Of a DNA stretch of 64,000 bases, positions 24,211 through 35,300 are shown in pieces (position 1 is the first letter of the stretch; each line of letters starts with the position of its first letter). A program made the translations under genes and the position numbers. Below the pieces are notes generated by a model. That model saw only the letters and a program-made list of their open reading frames with translations, was not told where the DNA came from and searched no databases. Source of the DNA: Thysanoteuthis rhombus (taxonomy: Eukaryota > Mollusca > Cephalopoda > Oegopsida > Thysanoteuthidae). Location: NCBI GenBank assembly GCA_963457665.1, contig OY735220.1, positions 32,254,716-32,318,715 on the forward strand, written 5' to 3'.

Positions 24211-24479
24211 AGTCATGCATATATGGTAATAACATTTACAATTAAAAGCAGAAGACACAGCCAAGTTGCAACCCAGAAGTTCAAGGAACGATCAATGAAA
24301 AATTTTTTTTTAAATAGATGATAATAATCTTAACATCTAGTTTCTATCCTCTCTTTCAAAGTAGACTCATTGCCTGCCATTCGCAAACTGACTTACAAAG
24401 GGCAGGGGTAAAATCTGTCCTCGATCCAGTTCATGCACACTGTTGGCAGATCCTTCGATTAGCGTCTCGACTCTCAAAT

Positions 24480-24720
24480 TCATGTAAAAGAAAAAAAATC
24501 AAATGTAAGTTCAAAGGGAATAGCTCCTGATGAGTTTCTTCCCTTGCACTTTTGAGTGAATTTTTCTTCAGTTAAATTCACAAAATGAGTTTCATTCTTT
24601 TTAATAAATTGTATTCATTGAAGAATTCTATTGTTTAATAACGGCATCAAGTGGCTCATGATTTTAAGAGTTAAAATGCTTCCCGCAAATCAACAATGCC
24701 TCAAATACACTTTAATGTAG
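24480..24720 (+). repeat. Dispersed repeat family R, copy 3
   Basis: GGGAATAGCTCCTGATGAG, CATTGAAGAATTCTATTG and GATTTTAAGAGTTAAAATG parallel copies at 3.05 and 4.3 kb. Confidence 0.5.
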
Positions 24721-25087
24721 AAATTTTAAGGTTTTCATTAATTAAATTTTTGAGTGCTTCTTGGTCCTAGTCAAAGCTGACTAAAGTTCGGGGCTTTTGC
24801 TGCTACTTCCTGGCCAGGAAAGGTAGTTATAAAGGAGTGGTTTGTCTTAGTTTTCGCTCACTCACTCCATCAACCATTATGACATGTCAGTGACAAGAAA
24901 ATTTCTCAAGAAGTCTGATAATGTGACAGAGCACAAGAAGTTGATTGATGCCTTTTCCTAGGACATTTGTACTAAATAAATATAAGCAAAATTTGAATAC
25001 TGTTCACTAATTCTGTTTTTCATGAAGTGATGGTCAAATTTCAAACTTGAAAAAATATCAATGCCGTCGAAAATTCAGAGCAAGAAT

Positions 25088-25572
25088 TATTAGAAATCAT
25101 CAATCGAAATTGTCAACATCAACATAGGTTTCTTCAGTTTGTAAGTGGGTCTAGCTAACCAGCTATATGTCACACATTAAACAACTAGTGTAACAAAGAT
25201 AAATTTTTTTAAAATAAGATTTTGGAAGTAACCACTTTTTTAGTTTTAAGCTCCAAAATGGTCATATCAATGGAGTTAGAGGAGTGAAACTTTTAACCTT
25301 AACATTTATCATGTCAAGAAAAATACATTTTTCTTTTGATCTTCATAAAAATACCCTACACATGGGTCTTAAGCAGGAAGAGGGAGCATCAGTTCATGTT
25401 AAATTGATCCCTTAGTTTGTGTACGATGATGTTCACATTTCAGACCTTTTAATGATCATCCACAACAAAAGCGATAGAATCAACTTAATCATTGATCACC
25501 CCTCAACATGGCAAGCTGCTAAAAGACATGGGTCACATGACGGATTCTATTGAGTGACTAACCAGACCTGTT
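25088..25572 (-). mobile_element. Family M element with a ~95-bp insert
   Basis: TTAGAAATCATCAATCGAAA at one end and ACTAACCAGACCTGTTTG at the other. Between CACACATT and CATATCAATGG sits about 95 bp (25170-25262) that is foreign to family M. That insert recurs alone at 26168-26255. Confidence 0.8.
25170..25262 (+). repeat. Short dispersed repeat nested in family M
   Basis: Starts with CAACTAGTGTAACA and ends TTTTAGTTTTAAGCTCCAAA. The copy at 26168-26255 starts CAACTAGCACAACA and ends TCTTAGTTTTAAGCTCCAAA. No terminal repeat is clear. Confidence 0.6.
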
Positions 25573-26690
25573 TGTAATGTAAGGCAAGGTAAAAAAATAA
25601 ATAAATAAGTGAAATAAAAAGTAAGTCTTTTTTTTCCCCTAATTGCTGCTAATCTTAATTAGATCGAACACAAATGTAAGAGTATCTTTGTACAATAATT
25701 TTCCAAAGAAATGAGTGAACGGAAAATAAGAAAGAAAAATAAATGATTGAATAGAAGAAAGGCAGGCATCGTATTTCATCAATTGAGGTGGGCTTTTTTT
25801 GGGGTTTTTTTTTTTTTTGGTTTTGTTTCCACCATTCCCTCTCTCGGTATTTTCTTGCAGACTGCCTTTGACTCAACTGATTGACATCAGATACCATGTT
25901 CTCCAGCGAGCTCTCGTGCCTCTTTCTCTTTTTCCCTATCGTTTGCTGCAGTTCAAAAAGCGGCCAAGATGTGGGAGGTTAAAGTGAAAAAGGCTATCAA
26001 GAAGTAAAAATAGTCAATGAATATATGTAGGTGAAGAAATAAAGCAAAAAAGATTGCGTGGAACGGTTGAAGGAAATACAGAAAGGAACAGATACTAAAA
26101 GAGAGAGTTTACAGTTCAAGTGGGTTGAGTTGAAGAAGACCGAACAGTACACTTTCTTTACCAAATCAAACAACTAGCACAACAACAAACAAATAAAAAA
26201 TTTTAAAAAGTAATTGAAAGTAACTACTTTCTTAGTTTTAAGCTCCAAAATGATGATTCAAAGAAAGAAAATTCACTACATACTCTAGCTACCAAAAAAC
26301 GAATGGACGTAAGATAAATAAGCCTAATTTCTGTCTGCTGTCCTCGCCAATCCTGCCCATTTCAATTCTAGGATATTGAAGAGTTTTTCAGGGCGTCGAC
26401 ACTAATATCGATCCAAATCAATAATGCAAAATTGTAATTCGATACGCTGGCATACTAACAGTATGCTTCAAACCTAAGGTCACGATGAAAGACCAAAATT
26501 GAATTGGTTGATTACCTCAAAATTAGTAGCATGTACCGATTAATTTTTGCTAGCATTTAGTGTTTATTTTATCAAAATTTAAGCATCAAAATTGGTCACT
26601 ATCATCTCAGCACTGAGAATCCAAAGTTTTACTTATCAAAAGTTATTAGAAAAAAGCTTGAAAAAAAATTAAGATTTTTGATTTTAGATA
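25573..26690. other. No gene confirmed; one short CpG-bearing patch
   Basis: The patch 25850-25990 follows a TTTTCTTGCAG that looks like a 3' splice acceptor and is richer in C+G and CpG. Both strands are open there for 60-80 codons, but neither product resembles a family I recognise. The short repeat at 26168-26255 is the free copy of the insert at 25170-25262. Confidence 0.3.
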
Positions 26691-26693
26691 GAA

Positions 26694-27106
26694 CATTTAT
26701 CAGAAACTGACAACCAAAACTCAATGTCAACATGTTTCTTCAGTTTTTAACCAGATCAGGCTGTCTATCTACGTATGTGTCACACATACATAGCCAGATG
26801 GGAAATGTAGACCTCCATCTCAAAGTGCTCATTATTTTTATAATAAGTGCTAAGTACATATGATTTAAGTATGGGTATATACATGTGGCTGGAGAAGGAC
26901 CTCCTCAAAACCGTAGACTCCCACCAACTGTATCCACTGACCCCTTCCCTCTGCCTACGCATGTGTGTGTACAGGACACACCAATTAACATATTCATTGA
27001 TCTCTCCTTTTCCCCATTTTATTAATTGATCACCTCTGACACAGCATGCTGCCAGACGACATTGTTTACTTGACGGTTTCTATTAAGTGACTAACCAGAT
27101 CTGTTC
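26694..27106 (-). mobile_element. Family M element, rearranged
   Basis: The end TCAGAAACTGACAACCAAAA and the end TGACTAACCAGATCTGTTC are present. About 180 bp of foreign sequence (around 26778-26958) lies after CTACGTATGTGT, and much of the usual interior is deleted. Confidence 0.7.
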
Positions 27107-27470
27107 ATTTATATTTTTGTTCCAATTTTTTGTATAAATTTCTGAGATGTAGTATTGTTACTACTGATGATCCAATGATGCTCCAAGACTCCAGGACCAG
27201 CATCTTCATCTTTGTAGTTTAATTCTCTGAACTTCCTCGGGTTTATGGCACACCCAGAAACCTTTGAGGAATTTTAAACGGAACTCTTCCTTTCAATCGG
27301 GAAGCCATGTTGCATTTTGCCACAACTTTCTTTACTTGGATTATAACCAATCTTTTCACCGATCTCTCCACTTTAAGGTGCTGCACTCCTCTTCCAATAA
27401 GCCCCTATGCTCCCTCACTGCTGAACACAGAAATTGAACTCAACTCTACATAATAAGACAAATCTAACAG

Positions 27471-27625
27471 CAGGTGTCTTTTGTGATAACATAGGTGTTG
27501 GGTTCTAAGAAAGCTAACAGTCATTTTGGAGCTAGATAGATATATTAAGGTCCACCATCCATCCATCCATATTATAAAAAAGCAAACCACACTATAACCA
27601 ACCGCATCATAACGAGTAAGGCCTG
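27471..27625 (+). mobile_element. Pogo/Tigger-like MITE (family S)
   Basis: CAGGTGTCTTTTGTGATAAC at one end and GCATCATAACGAGTAAGG then CCTG at the other, followed by TA. Internal AGGTGTTGGGTTCTAAGAAA matches the 7.9-kb copy. Confidence 0.65.
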
Positions 27626-27973
27626 TACAGGGTAATCTATTTTTCAAGCCAGTACAGACTTCCATTCTTTTCTTACCCATCATTTATACCCTAAAACAGA
27701 TCTTGTATTAATGCCTGGCAGCCACTATCTTACCCTAAGCTATGAATAGTTAATGGAAAATAAGATTGAGAGTACAGTAGTTGTAGTAAGAATAGTTCTT
27801 TTAAAACTTTTACTTGCACAGTGCCCATAAAAAATGATGGAATTATTTACATATGGATCAGCATTTCTGCCTTGGATCAGAGTGCAGTATTAGTGCACTC
27901 ATTGATAAGTGTTACACACGCACAGAGGTATACCTTGAATATATAAATGCAATGAGTATCCATCCATACAAAT

Positions 27974-28115
27974 ACAGGTATACCTTGATTAGTGTGGGTT
28001 TTGATGTAGTATGGTTAAGGTATTAATGTAACTAATTATAAGGTGAAGAAAAAGAGCACAATTAACTTTGATAAGTCCTTGAACAGTGCAGTCTTAAACA
28101 GACAAGTATCTAAAT
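27974..28115 (+). mobile_element. Pogo/Tigger-like MITE (family Q), right end missing
   Basis: CAGGTATACCTTGATTAGTG after a TA, then GGTTTTGATGTAGTATGG and CCTTGAACAGTGCAGT as in the copies at 30.0, 31.2 and 32.2 kb. The opposite terminus is not seen. Confidence 0.65.
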
Positions 28116-28207
28116 TGGCCAGACAACAAATAATTTCAAGAAAATAAAGCCATGGAATAAATTTCTGTGGATCCCAAAAAGAAGTTATCAATCCAACCTG
28201 AATCTAT

Positions 28208-28650
28208 GTACAAGGTCTTCCTGGAAAATAAAATGATTTTGAATATCTCAAGATACTTTGAGGTAACTTGGCAACCAATTAGAGGGGATCTTAATGTCCA
28301 TGCATGAACAGAGGCTGACCTGTAGGGTAATTCAGCTGGCAATGAGACCCCATTGAGTGAGTTTAGGTACTGTATGACCATTGCCTTCACAAGTCATTCA
28401 GTACCCCCCTACAGTCCAGATTTGGCTCCCCGCAACTTCTTGCTATTCTCTCAAAGAGATTTCAGACCATGGATGAGATTAAGGAGGACACAATGAGGCT
28501 GCTGATAGAAAGAGGATGGGACATTGGATAAGTGCGTTAGTTCCTTAGAGGAATATTTCAAAGGGGATTAAGCCACCGTTGCCCTAGGTAGGCAGCTTCT
28601 TTTTTTTTTTCCATTAATATTAAATCACAGAATACTTTCCAAACGGACCA
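28208..28650 (+). mobile_element. Mariner-family transposon, internally deleted pseudogene
   Basis: Translation gives VPPYSPDLAPRNFLLF, the diagnostic mariner transposase segment around the third catalytic acidic residue (YSPDLAPCDFFLF in active relatives, so the D after C/R is N here). After frameshifts come M-D-E-I-K-E-D and C-V-S-S-L-E-E-Y-F-K-G-D, the usual C-terminus. The N-terminal DNA-binding half is missing. The ends CAAGGTCTTCCTGGAAAA and TTTCCAAACGGACCATG form imperfect inverted repeats, both next to TA. The lost D, the deletion and the frameshifts make it inactive. Confidence 0.85.
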
Positions 28651-29517
28651 TGTATGTATATGGAGATATATTATCTATATCTTTAGAAAAATGGATAAGG
28701 ATATCAATTCTATCCAACCACAACTGAAGAAATGACTGTCTGTATATGTACGCATGTACTGCTATCACTCAGCTAACAATTGTTCAAAGTTGACATTTGC
28801 CAGATATATTAGTCAGCACACAAAGAGGTGCAGTGTCAAGTGTGAAGTTCTGGGGATCAGCAAGAAATCTAATAAAAATAAATCAAATATCAAAGATTAT
28901 TGATCTCTCTTCTTTGTTTCTATAAATATTCACTTGTCTTCCACTCTTTAGAATGATCTAAATTTAGATCTAAAATATCTGTATTGGCACCACTGAATTG
29001 ACATAACCAAAATACTTCGAAGCCGCAGTCTCACAAGACACCATAAAGTCTGGTCCTTTCCAGACATGCACCTTTGGAATGGGCTTTGCCGTAGTTGACT
29101 AAATTCCAAACAGATTATCTGATTCATATGCCACAATATGAATTTACAAATAACTGAAGTTCAATCTAATCGAAAATTAGCCAGGTATTTGATATAATGT
29201 TTTAATCATAGTGGATTTTTCAAATAATCCAAGTGTAAACAAAAAGTAATGTTTTCATTTTTTTTTCTTCAATGTTTACATTCATATCAAATGTCATACT
29301 CTATATGAATAGCCCAATTTTCAACTATTAATGGTAAGAGACGAATGAAAAATTAACAAAAAGCACTCAACATTAAAACTGTAGAAGAAATATAACAGGA
29401 ATAAGATTAGGTAAATAAGAAGTTGAAATGTCAAAATGCAGAGCCAGCACAATTGCTTGGGGTCAATATGGAAATATAATGTCAGGGATTGAATGTGGGT
29501 AGAATCCGGTACATGTA
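28651..29517. other. No gene seen
   Basis: AT-rich spacer with no motif or repeat that I could support. Confidence 0.4.
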
Positions 29518-29640
29518 CAGACGTACCCAGTTATAATGCAGATGTTGGGATCCAAGAAAGCCAACCACATCATAACTAAGCCGAGATAATCAAGGTTGCA
29601 AATTCAGCTATTTCAGAGCACCAATGACTAGGCATAATAT
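29518..29640 (+). mobile_element. Pogo/Tigger-like MITE (family S), truncated
   Basis: CAGACGTACCCAGTTATAAT right after TA, then GTTGGGATCCAAGAAAGCC and CACATCATAAC as in the 7.9-kb copy. The far terminus is not clear. Confidence 0.55.
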
Positions 29641-29977
29641 ACCATCAACATTCTGGGGGTCTGGCAACACTCGGAAATTTTTCAAACATAAATCAATAGG
29701 AATTGCTTCTTCACTTTCTGCCATTTTGGCTTATAAAAGGTTTTTAAGGGAAGACTCTACTTTCAGACTGTGGGGATAACCTGCATATGCATGTATAGAT
29801 GAGAGTATGCTTGATAACTGCACAAAACAAGCACAGGTCAAACACCAGGATTTCAAATGCTGATTTTCAATGCAAGTAGGACATTCTAACTTGAAAGATT
29901 GGTACTGCACAATCTTCCAAAATATGGCCCTGTGAAAAACTAAGTAAATATGAATTTGTGCTGTAATACCAGGGAAT

Positions 29978-30142
29978 AGGAATACCTTGAATAATGCAGT
30001 TTTGAGGTAATATGGTTAAGGTAGGGCTGTATAATTTAACTAAGTCTAAGATATGGAAAACATTAAATTATAAGAAGACTTTGAACAGTCTGGTTCTGAA
30101 TAGAATGGAAAATTTTGGAATGAATTAACCGTACTAAGCAAG

Positions 30143-30146
<4 letters not shown>
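29978..30146 (+). mobile_element. Pogo/Tigger-like MITE (family Q)
   Basis: GGAATACCTTGAATAATGCA at the left and GTACTAAGCAAGGTGTAT at the right. Its right TA target site runs directly into a long (TA)n tract. Confidence 0.6.
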
Positions 30147-30205
<59 letters not shown>

Positions 30206-30231
30206 TATATATATTATATATATATATATGT
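30146..30231. repeat. (TA)n microsatellite
   Basis: TA dinucleotides with a small interruption near 30203-30216, between a family Q element and a family U element. Confidence 0.9.
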
Positions 30232-30470
30232 TATGCCAAATCAGTAAAATTGCATAATTGGCAAAATGCTAGGGTTTTTTTTTTTATAACAAATAAATAA
30301 AAACAAAGTTTCAATTTGATCAAAAATGTATATTATCAAAATAAGGCTAGAAAACAACTAAGTTTTTTTTTTACAATCAAAAGTTTACATAATCGAAGTG
30401 AAATCAAACAGTCTTTATGAAAAATGAGTAAATATCGCCAATTAGGTAGTTTCACTGATTTCGCATCACA
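30231..30470 (+). mobile_element. TIR element, family U
   Basis: The start TATGCCAAATCAGTAAAAT is inverted at the end as ACTGATTTCGCATCA. The inner parts CATAATTGGC and GCCAATTAGG also match, so the TIRs are about 30 bp. The interior (GAAAACAACTAAG, CAAAAGTTTACATAATCG) is non-coding. About 240 bp. A non-autonomous DNA transposon is the likely class; a second copy is at 46.6 kb. Confidence 0.65.
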
Positions 30471-31243
30471 AATATATATGAAAAAGAGATGCTCCAGCAA
30501 TATTTATCGATAAGGTAGCAATTGCTCATTCTTCATTGACTAAAGAGAGAGAGAGAAAAATAAAAAAGGAAAAAAAAAACAAAAGGGGAGGTCAATTCTT
30601 CCTTCACTTCCTACGGTATCTTCCATTGGCTCTTGCAATGTCAACATGACATTTTTAATAATTTAAAACATAAAATTTTTATCTGCACTGATTAAAAAGG
30701 ACAGCACAAGTTAGCCCTTCAGGTTAATATGGAAATATGATATCAGAAATTGAATGTTGGCAGAATCCAGAGAATAGCACTGCTTTCAAATTGGCCTCAT
30801 TGCAGAATATACTGGCCTTTGATTGCTTTTAATCATCCAAGTTAAGCAACATTGAGAAGATCAGTATTGACAAGAGTGACAATTTGAGAAACTCAAGTGA
30901 CATCTACTACAATAATATGCCAGGTATATACATGTATCTATTTTTTTTATCTAGGAACTCCTCAAAGGAGAAGAAAAAGAAGCAATAAGTATGTATGTCA
31001 GAATTCTGATAAAAAAGTTGCATTTATTGACTACCTAATGAAATATTTTTGCCTAATTCATTTCATTTTTACTGTCGAAATAAGTTATTAAGTAAAGACT
31101 CAGCAGAATATCAATTATTTCATATATACTGTCATTTTCCATGTCGGGAAACACTAATAAAAATTTTAAAGAAACAAAAACAAACCGACTCCATTTGAAA
31201 CAGGTGAATATCACTTGCCATTAATTTAGCATTTGTAACACAT
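30471..31243. other. No gene seen
   Basis: Spacer with a short GA run near 30545-30555 and A-rich patches. No support for a gene. Confidence 0.4.
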
Positions 31244-31443
31244 TCAGGAATATCCTGAATGGTGCAGTTTTGATTAGCACAGGTTTTGATGCAGTATGCG
31301 ATAAAAATATTGCAGTACAAATTGATGTAATTTAGTATATGCTGAAAAATAAACATTAAATTATGATAAGTCTTCCAACAAAGCTGTTTGAACAAGACAA
31401 AAGATTTTTGAAGGAATCAATTGCACTAATCAAAGTATACCTG
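31244..31443 (+). mobile_element. Pogo/Tigger-like MITE (family Q), full length
   Basis: Left end CAGGAATATCCTGAATGG (diverged), right end CACTAATCAAAGTATACCTG followed by TA. The interior GGTTTTGATGCAGTATG is shared. About 200 bp, non-coding. Confidence 0.7.
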
Positions 31444-32190
31444 TATTTGCTACTGTGCGACAGGGTAACTAAGACAATCCTTTAATCCATTACCTACAGG
31501 TGATTGAAATTTCTATCATTACAGTTCTATGGCTAACTCAATAAAATTTCCATTTTATTATGATTGGTAGCAACTCTGAGTCAGGACTTATATCTTACAA
31601 TGGATAAGTTGCAATGGACAAGGGCTTTTATCTTGGAACAGATAACTATTACTCTTTGTTACCTGCCACATGATATTACAACAAGACACCAGAACCTAGT
31701 CTACCCAGAAGTCCTTAACAGTAAATTCATTTCTTCTACATGTGCAGTTAAGTATCTGTCTATTTTGTCAGAGCATTTATTATTATTTTTACACATCTAC
31801 TCCATACATATCATTTTTCAATAAGTGATGTCTTCAACTGCTTCTGAGGAATTATGAAGATTATGTATTCATGAATTGTCTCATGTTTCCATCTTCATAG
31901 AAGTCAACCAAAAAACTTTGTATATTTCATGAGGTCTAGAAGTCAAATCAATCTTTTTCAGTGTATTATGACAAGAGTTTTGTAAAGAGAATATAAAAAA
32001 GAAACGCTACTATAATGACAATGATCACATCACATTTTGCTTTATAAAAGTCAGGTATTTGACATTTATGTTTTATGATATATCCTGTGCTTCAGGTAAA
32101 TAAGAAACATAAAGGAAAGTGATCACGGGATGTATTAGACAGACAAGCTTCTTATTAGGATTAACTGAAGAGATACGTGAGCATAAATAT
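31444..32190. other. No gene seen
   Basis: The plus-strand frame at 31564-31824 is open for 86 codons but has no recognisable motif. Confidence 0.4.
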
Positions 32191-32391
32191 TAGGTATACC
32201 TTGACCAGAGTGGTTAATTCATTCCAAATTTTTCCATACTGTCCAAAAACTGCACTGTTCAAGGTCTTCTTATAATTTAATGTGGGTTTTTTCTTTCAAC
32301 CTATACTTGGTTACATTAATTTTTATAGCAATACCAAAACCATACTAAATCAAAACCTGCACTCATCAAACCATACTATTCAAGGTATTCC
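32191..32391 (-). mobile_element. Pogo/Tigger-like MITE (family Q), full length
   Basis: TAGGTATACCTTGACCAGAG at one end and ACTATTCAAGGTATTCC at the other. The inside reads as the reverse complement of the 28.0- and 31.2-kb copies (AAACTGCACTGTTCAAGG, CAAAACCTGCACTC). Confidence 0.7.
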
Positions 32392-35300
32392 ACTACTTGC
32401 AAACAGACATTCGAACACTCAGGCTTATATAATACACATAAAAAAATATGCAGTAATATATCAATACTAGCTGTTTATGTAACCCATGATATCACAGGTA
32501 GGAGTTATAAGACAAATATGCCAAAATGAACAAATAATCACAGTTGTTCTTTAGCATTAGTGGTATTTGATCCCAGTGGACAAAGTTTATGGCTTTTCTT
32601 ATCACAGCCCACTGGCTTTACATCTACGTCACAACTCCCCCACTCGGCTTTACTCATTTTCTGCATTAGATATATTTGATGGTAAGGGAAAAATTGATGG
32701 AACAGAATTTTACAATTTTTAATCTAATTTGTTTTTAGCATTTTTCAGCCCTCGATCTGAGTGTCATGCATTGAAAATCTTGGGGAAAGGGATTATCAGT
32801 GGTTAAGATTTATATCCTTTTGCGATAAAAATTTCTAGGTCACCATTGAATCAAATTAATCATGGGTTCTTTCTTCAACAAATGAATGCAACACTTTTTT
32901 TTGAAAACAATCTGACTGAAAATTATTTCTTTCAGCTGAATGCTAGTCTATGATAAAATCACAATGCCAATCTTAATTGGTACCGGTCTAAATGATGTTC
33001 AAAACTATTTGCTATCAATAACAAGACTTCAAAGGGAAACTGGCAAAGTGTGTCTGTTTTGCTTCAAAGGTTAGTATGTCAAGTTCAAGAGGCTGTCAAA
33101 AGAAAAATCATCCTTTGGGTTCATTACGAGTGAAATCACCAGAAGTAATTCAGTTCTTCAACTAACCAAATGGGCATTCATCTGGCACTCCGTTCCTAGG
33201 TTATAAACCACTCAGCAAATTTTCTTTTCAACATTCCGCACTGTTTCTGTTTTACGGGTCTTCAGATATGTGACTTGAGGCACCCCAAAAATGAACGTGT
33301 GAAACAATATCATTTTGCCACAATTTCGGAAACCATTCAGATCAGAAGTATTAGGGGGAAAAAAATCGTCTGGACCCCAAATAGCTTTGTCCCTGAACTA
33401 ATTAGTGATTAACTAACAGAAATGACAATTAATCCACAAGACTATTTCTTTCTTTACAAACAAAGGTTCAAGAGCCGAGGCCCTCCTAACGAGCCTTGTT
33501 GAACTTCTCACGTCAACCAGGTTCCGTCCATTTTATCACAAGAACTCCCAGCCTTCCTTCATGGTTTGTTCCTAAATTTGCAAAATATATTTTTCTTCCA
33601 TATTTGATTCTGATGACATAAATTGACTGTTGAAAAAGGTCTGTACTGCTGGTATTTCAACCTTTTATCCATACAAGTTGCCGGTTAGAGTTCTAAAATT
33701 TCTTTGAATTAACTTAAATTTTAAAAATTGTGATCTTTTCCGAGGTTGATAAAATGAAATTCAAATATTTCAAGCAAAATCCTCCAGGTGAACTTGTTGC
33801 TCTTTCTATGAAACTGGTGAGTACACTTCATAGACAAGATATATCTAAACAAACTCAAATTAATCATAAACAAAAATTCACGAGTGTCAAATAAAAAAGA
33901 TGGATTCAGAGTTTTAGGATTTATACATTTTTTCTTACAATCTTAAATTCATAATTCTTTTTGCAAATGTTAGATAATACTCATCCCACGGCATTCCTTA
34001 ATGTAAAAAAATTGTAACCAACAGGTTATTTTTAATGATTCAAAAATTGTTTTACAATTTTTTTTTTAGATAAAAAGCTTTTTTTTCCACAATAAAAAAG
34101 TCTTCACTGTCATTATGATGAATGGGGTCAGTTTTGAAAACTCACTAACGATCTATTGGCTACAAATTTACAGTACATATTTAAAACCTATATATTGTAA
34201 TAATAAGGAAATTAAACAGTAGATAAATAAATTGAATTATTTACTTTTTCTTAAATATGATTAAAAACAGAGCAACAAAAAAAAAGGACATTATTCACAT
34301 ACATACTTCCTATTTCATTTTTGTCGGCTCAAAATCCATACTTCTTCCATGTTCAAAAGGAAAAGGTGTGCAAATAAATCGCTATCATAGAACATTATTT
34401 CCTCTCTGAATAACGACACTTTAAAAGTAATTGTTACAAAACTAAGAAGAAATCAACAAAGTTGCAGTTTCAATATCAACAGAACTGAAGAAGAAGCAAC
34501 AAGGAAAGCACTAACTCGAGGCAAGAAGAGAGCGCGAATAAGAAGAACCTTTTCATCTTGCGATTATCAAAGCGAATCGAGGGTGCGTGTGTAAAGACTT
34601 CACTCTCTCAGATATCATCAAAGAAAGAGGCAAATAATAATGATGATAATAATAATAATATTCGTGGTATCATCAATAAACTGTACAACGAATTTCTAAC
34701 ACCGTATTTTACAACAGATTACCCGCATTCCCCTCCCGAAATATTTTGAGTAGAAAAATCCAGGAGGATAACGCACCTGGATTTAACTAAAAATATAATG
34801 ATGTTTCCAATTGCATAGATGAATACTATTAGTATAATTATCTATGGAATTGGAAACAATTTCATATGTGATTGTACACACGTGATGATACTTTTTTTTC
34901 ATTCGAAATTCAAGCTCAATCGGGGAGACGGGGTAGCGGGTTATACATGGTGAAATACGGTCAGAAAAGGCTCGTTTATTGCCATGGTCTGTAGAAACGA
35001 AGATAATTCAAACTCAATTGAGAACTGTGTCTTGGTTTTAAGAATAAAGAAGACAACTAGATGAAAAAAAAATGAAAAGCCATATCAACAAGAAATAAAG
35101 AAATACAAGAGAGAGAGATCAACAATAAACGGGGAATATTTTCATCGGAATCTGCAACGAATCGGAATAAAAGTTGGTAGGTAATAATACTAATAAGTAA
35201 ATGAATCAATGAAATTTCAAGGTGCGAAAGTGCAACTTGAACTACGATTCACCCAGCCAAAAACTCAATGAAATTCAAAATCTTTTGATGAAGAAGAAGA

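Noticed and set aside
25655..25987. Possible exon after TTTTCTTGCAG with frames on both strands
   Set aside because: Looks acceptor-like, but no donor, no family resemblance and no neighbouring exon. Mentioned only in the interval note.
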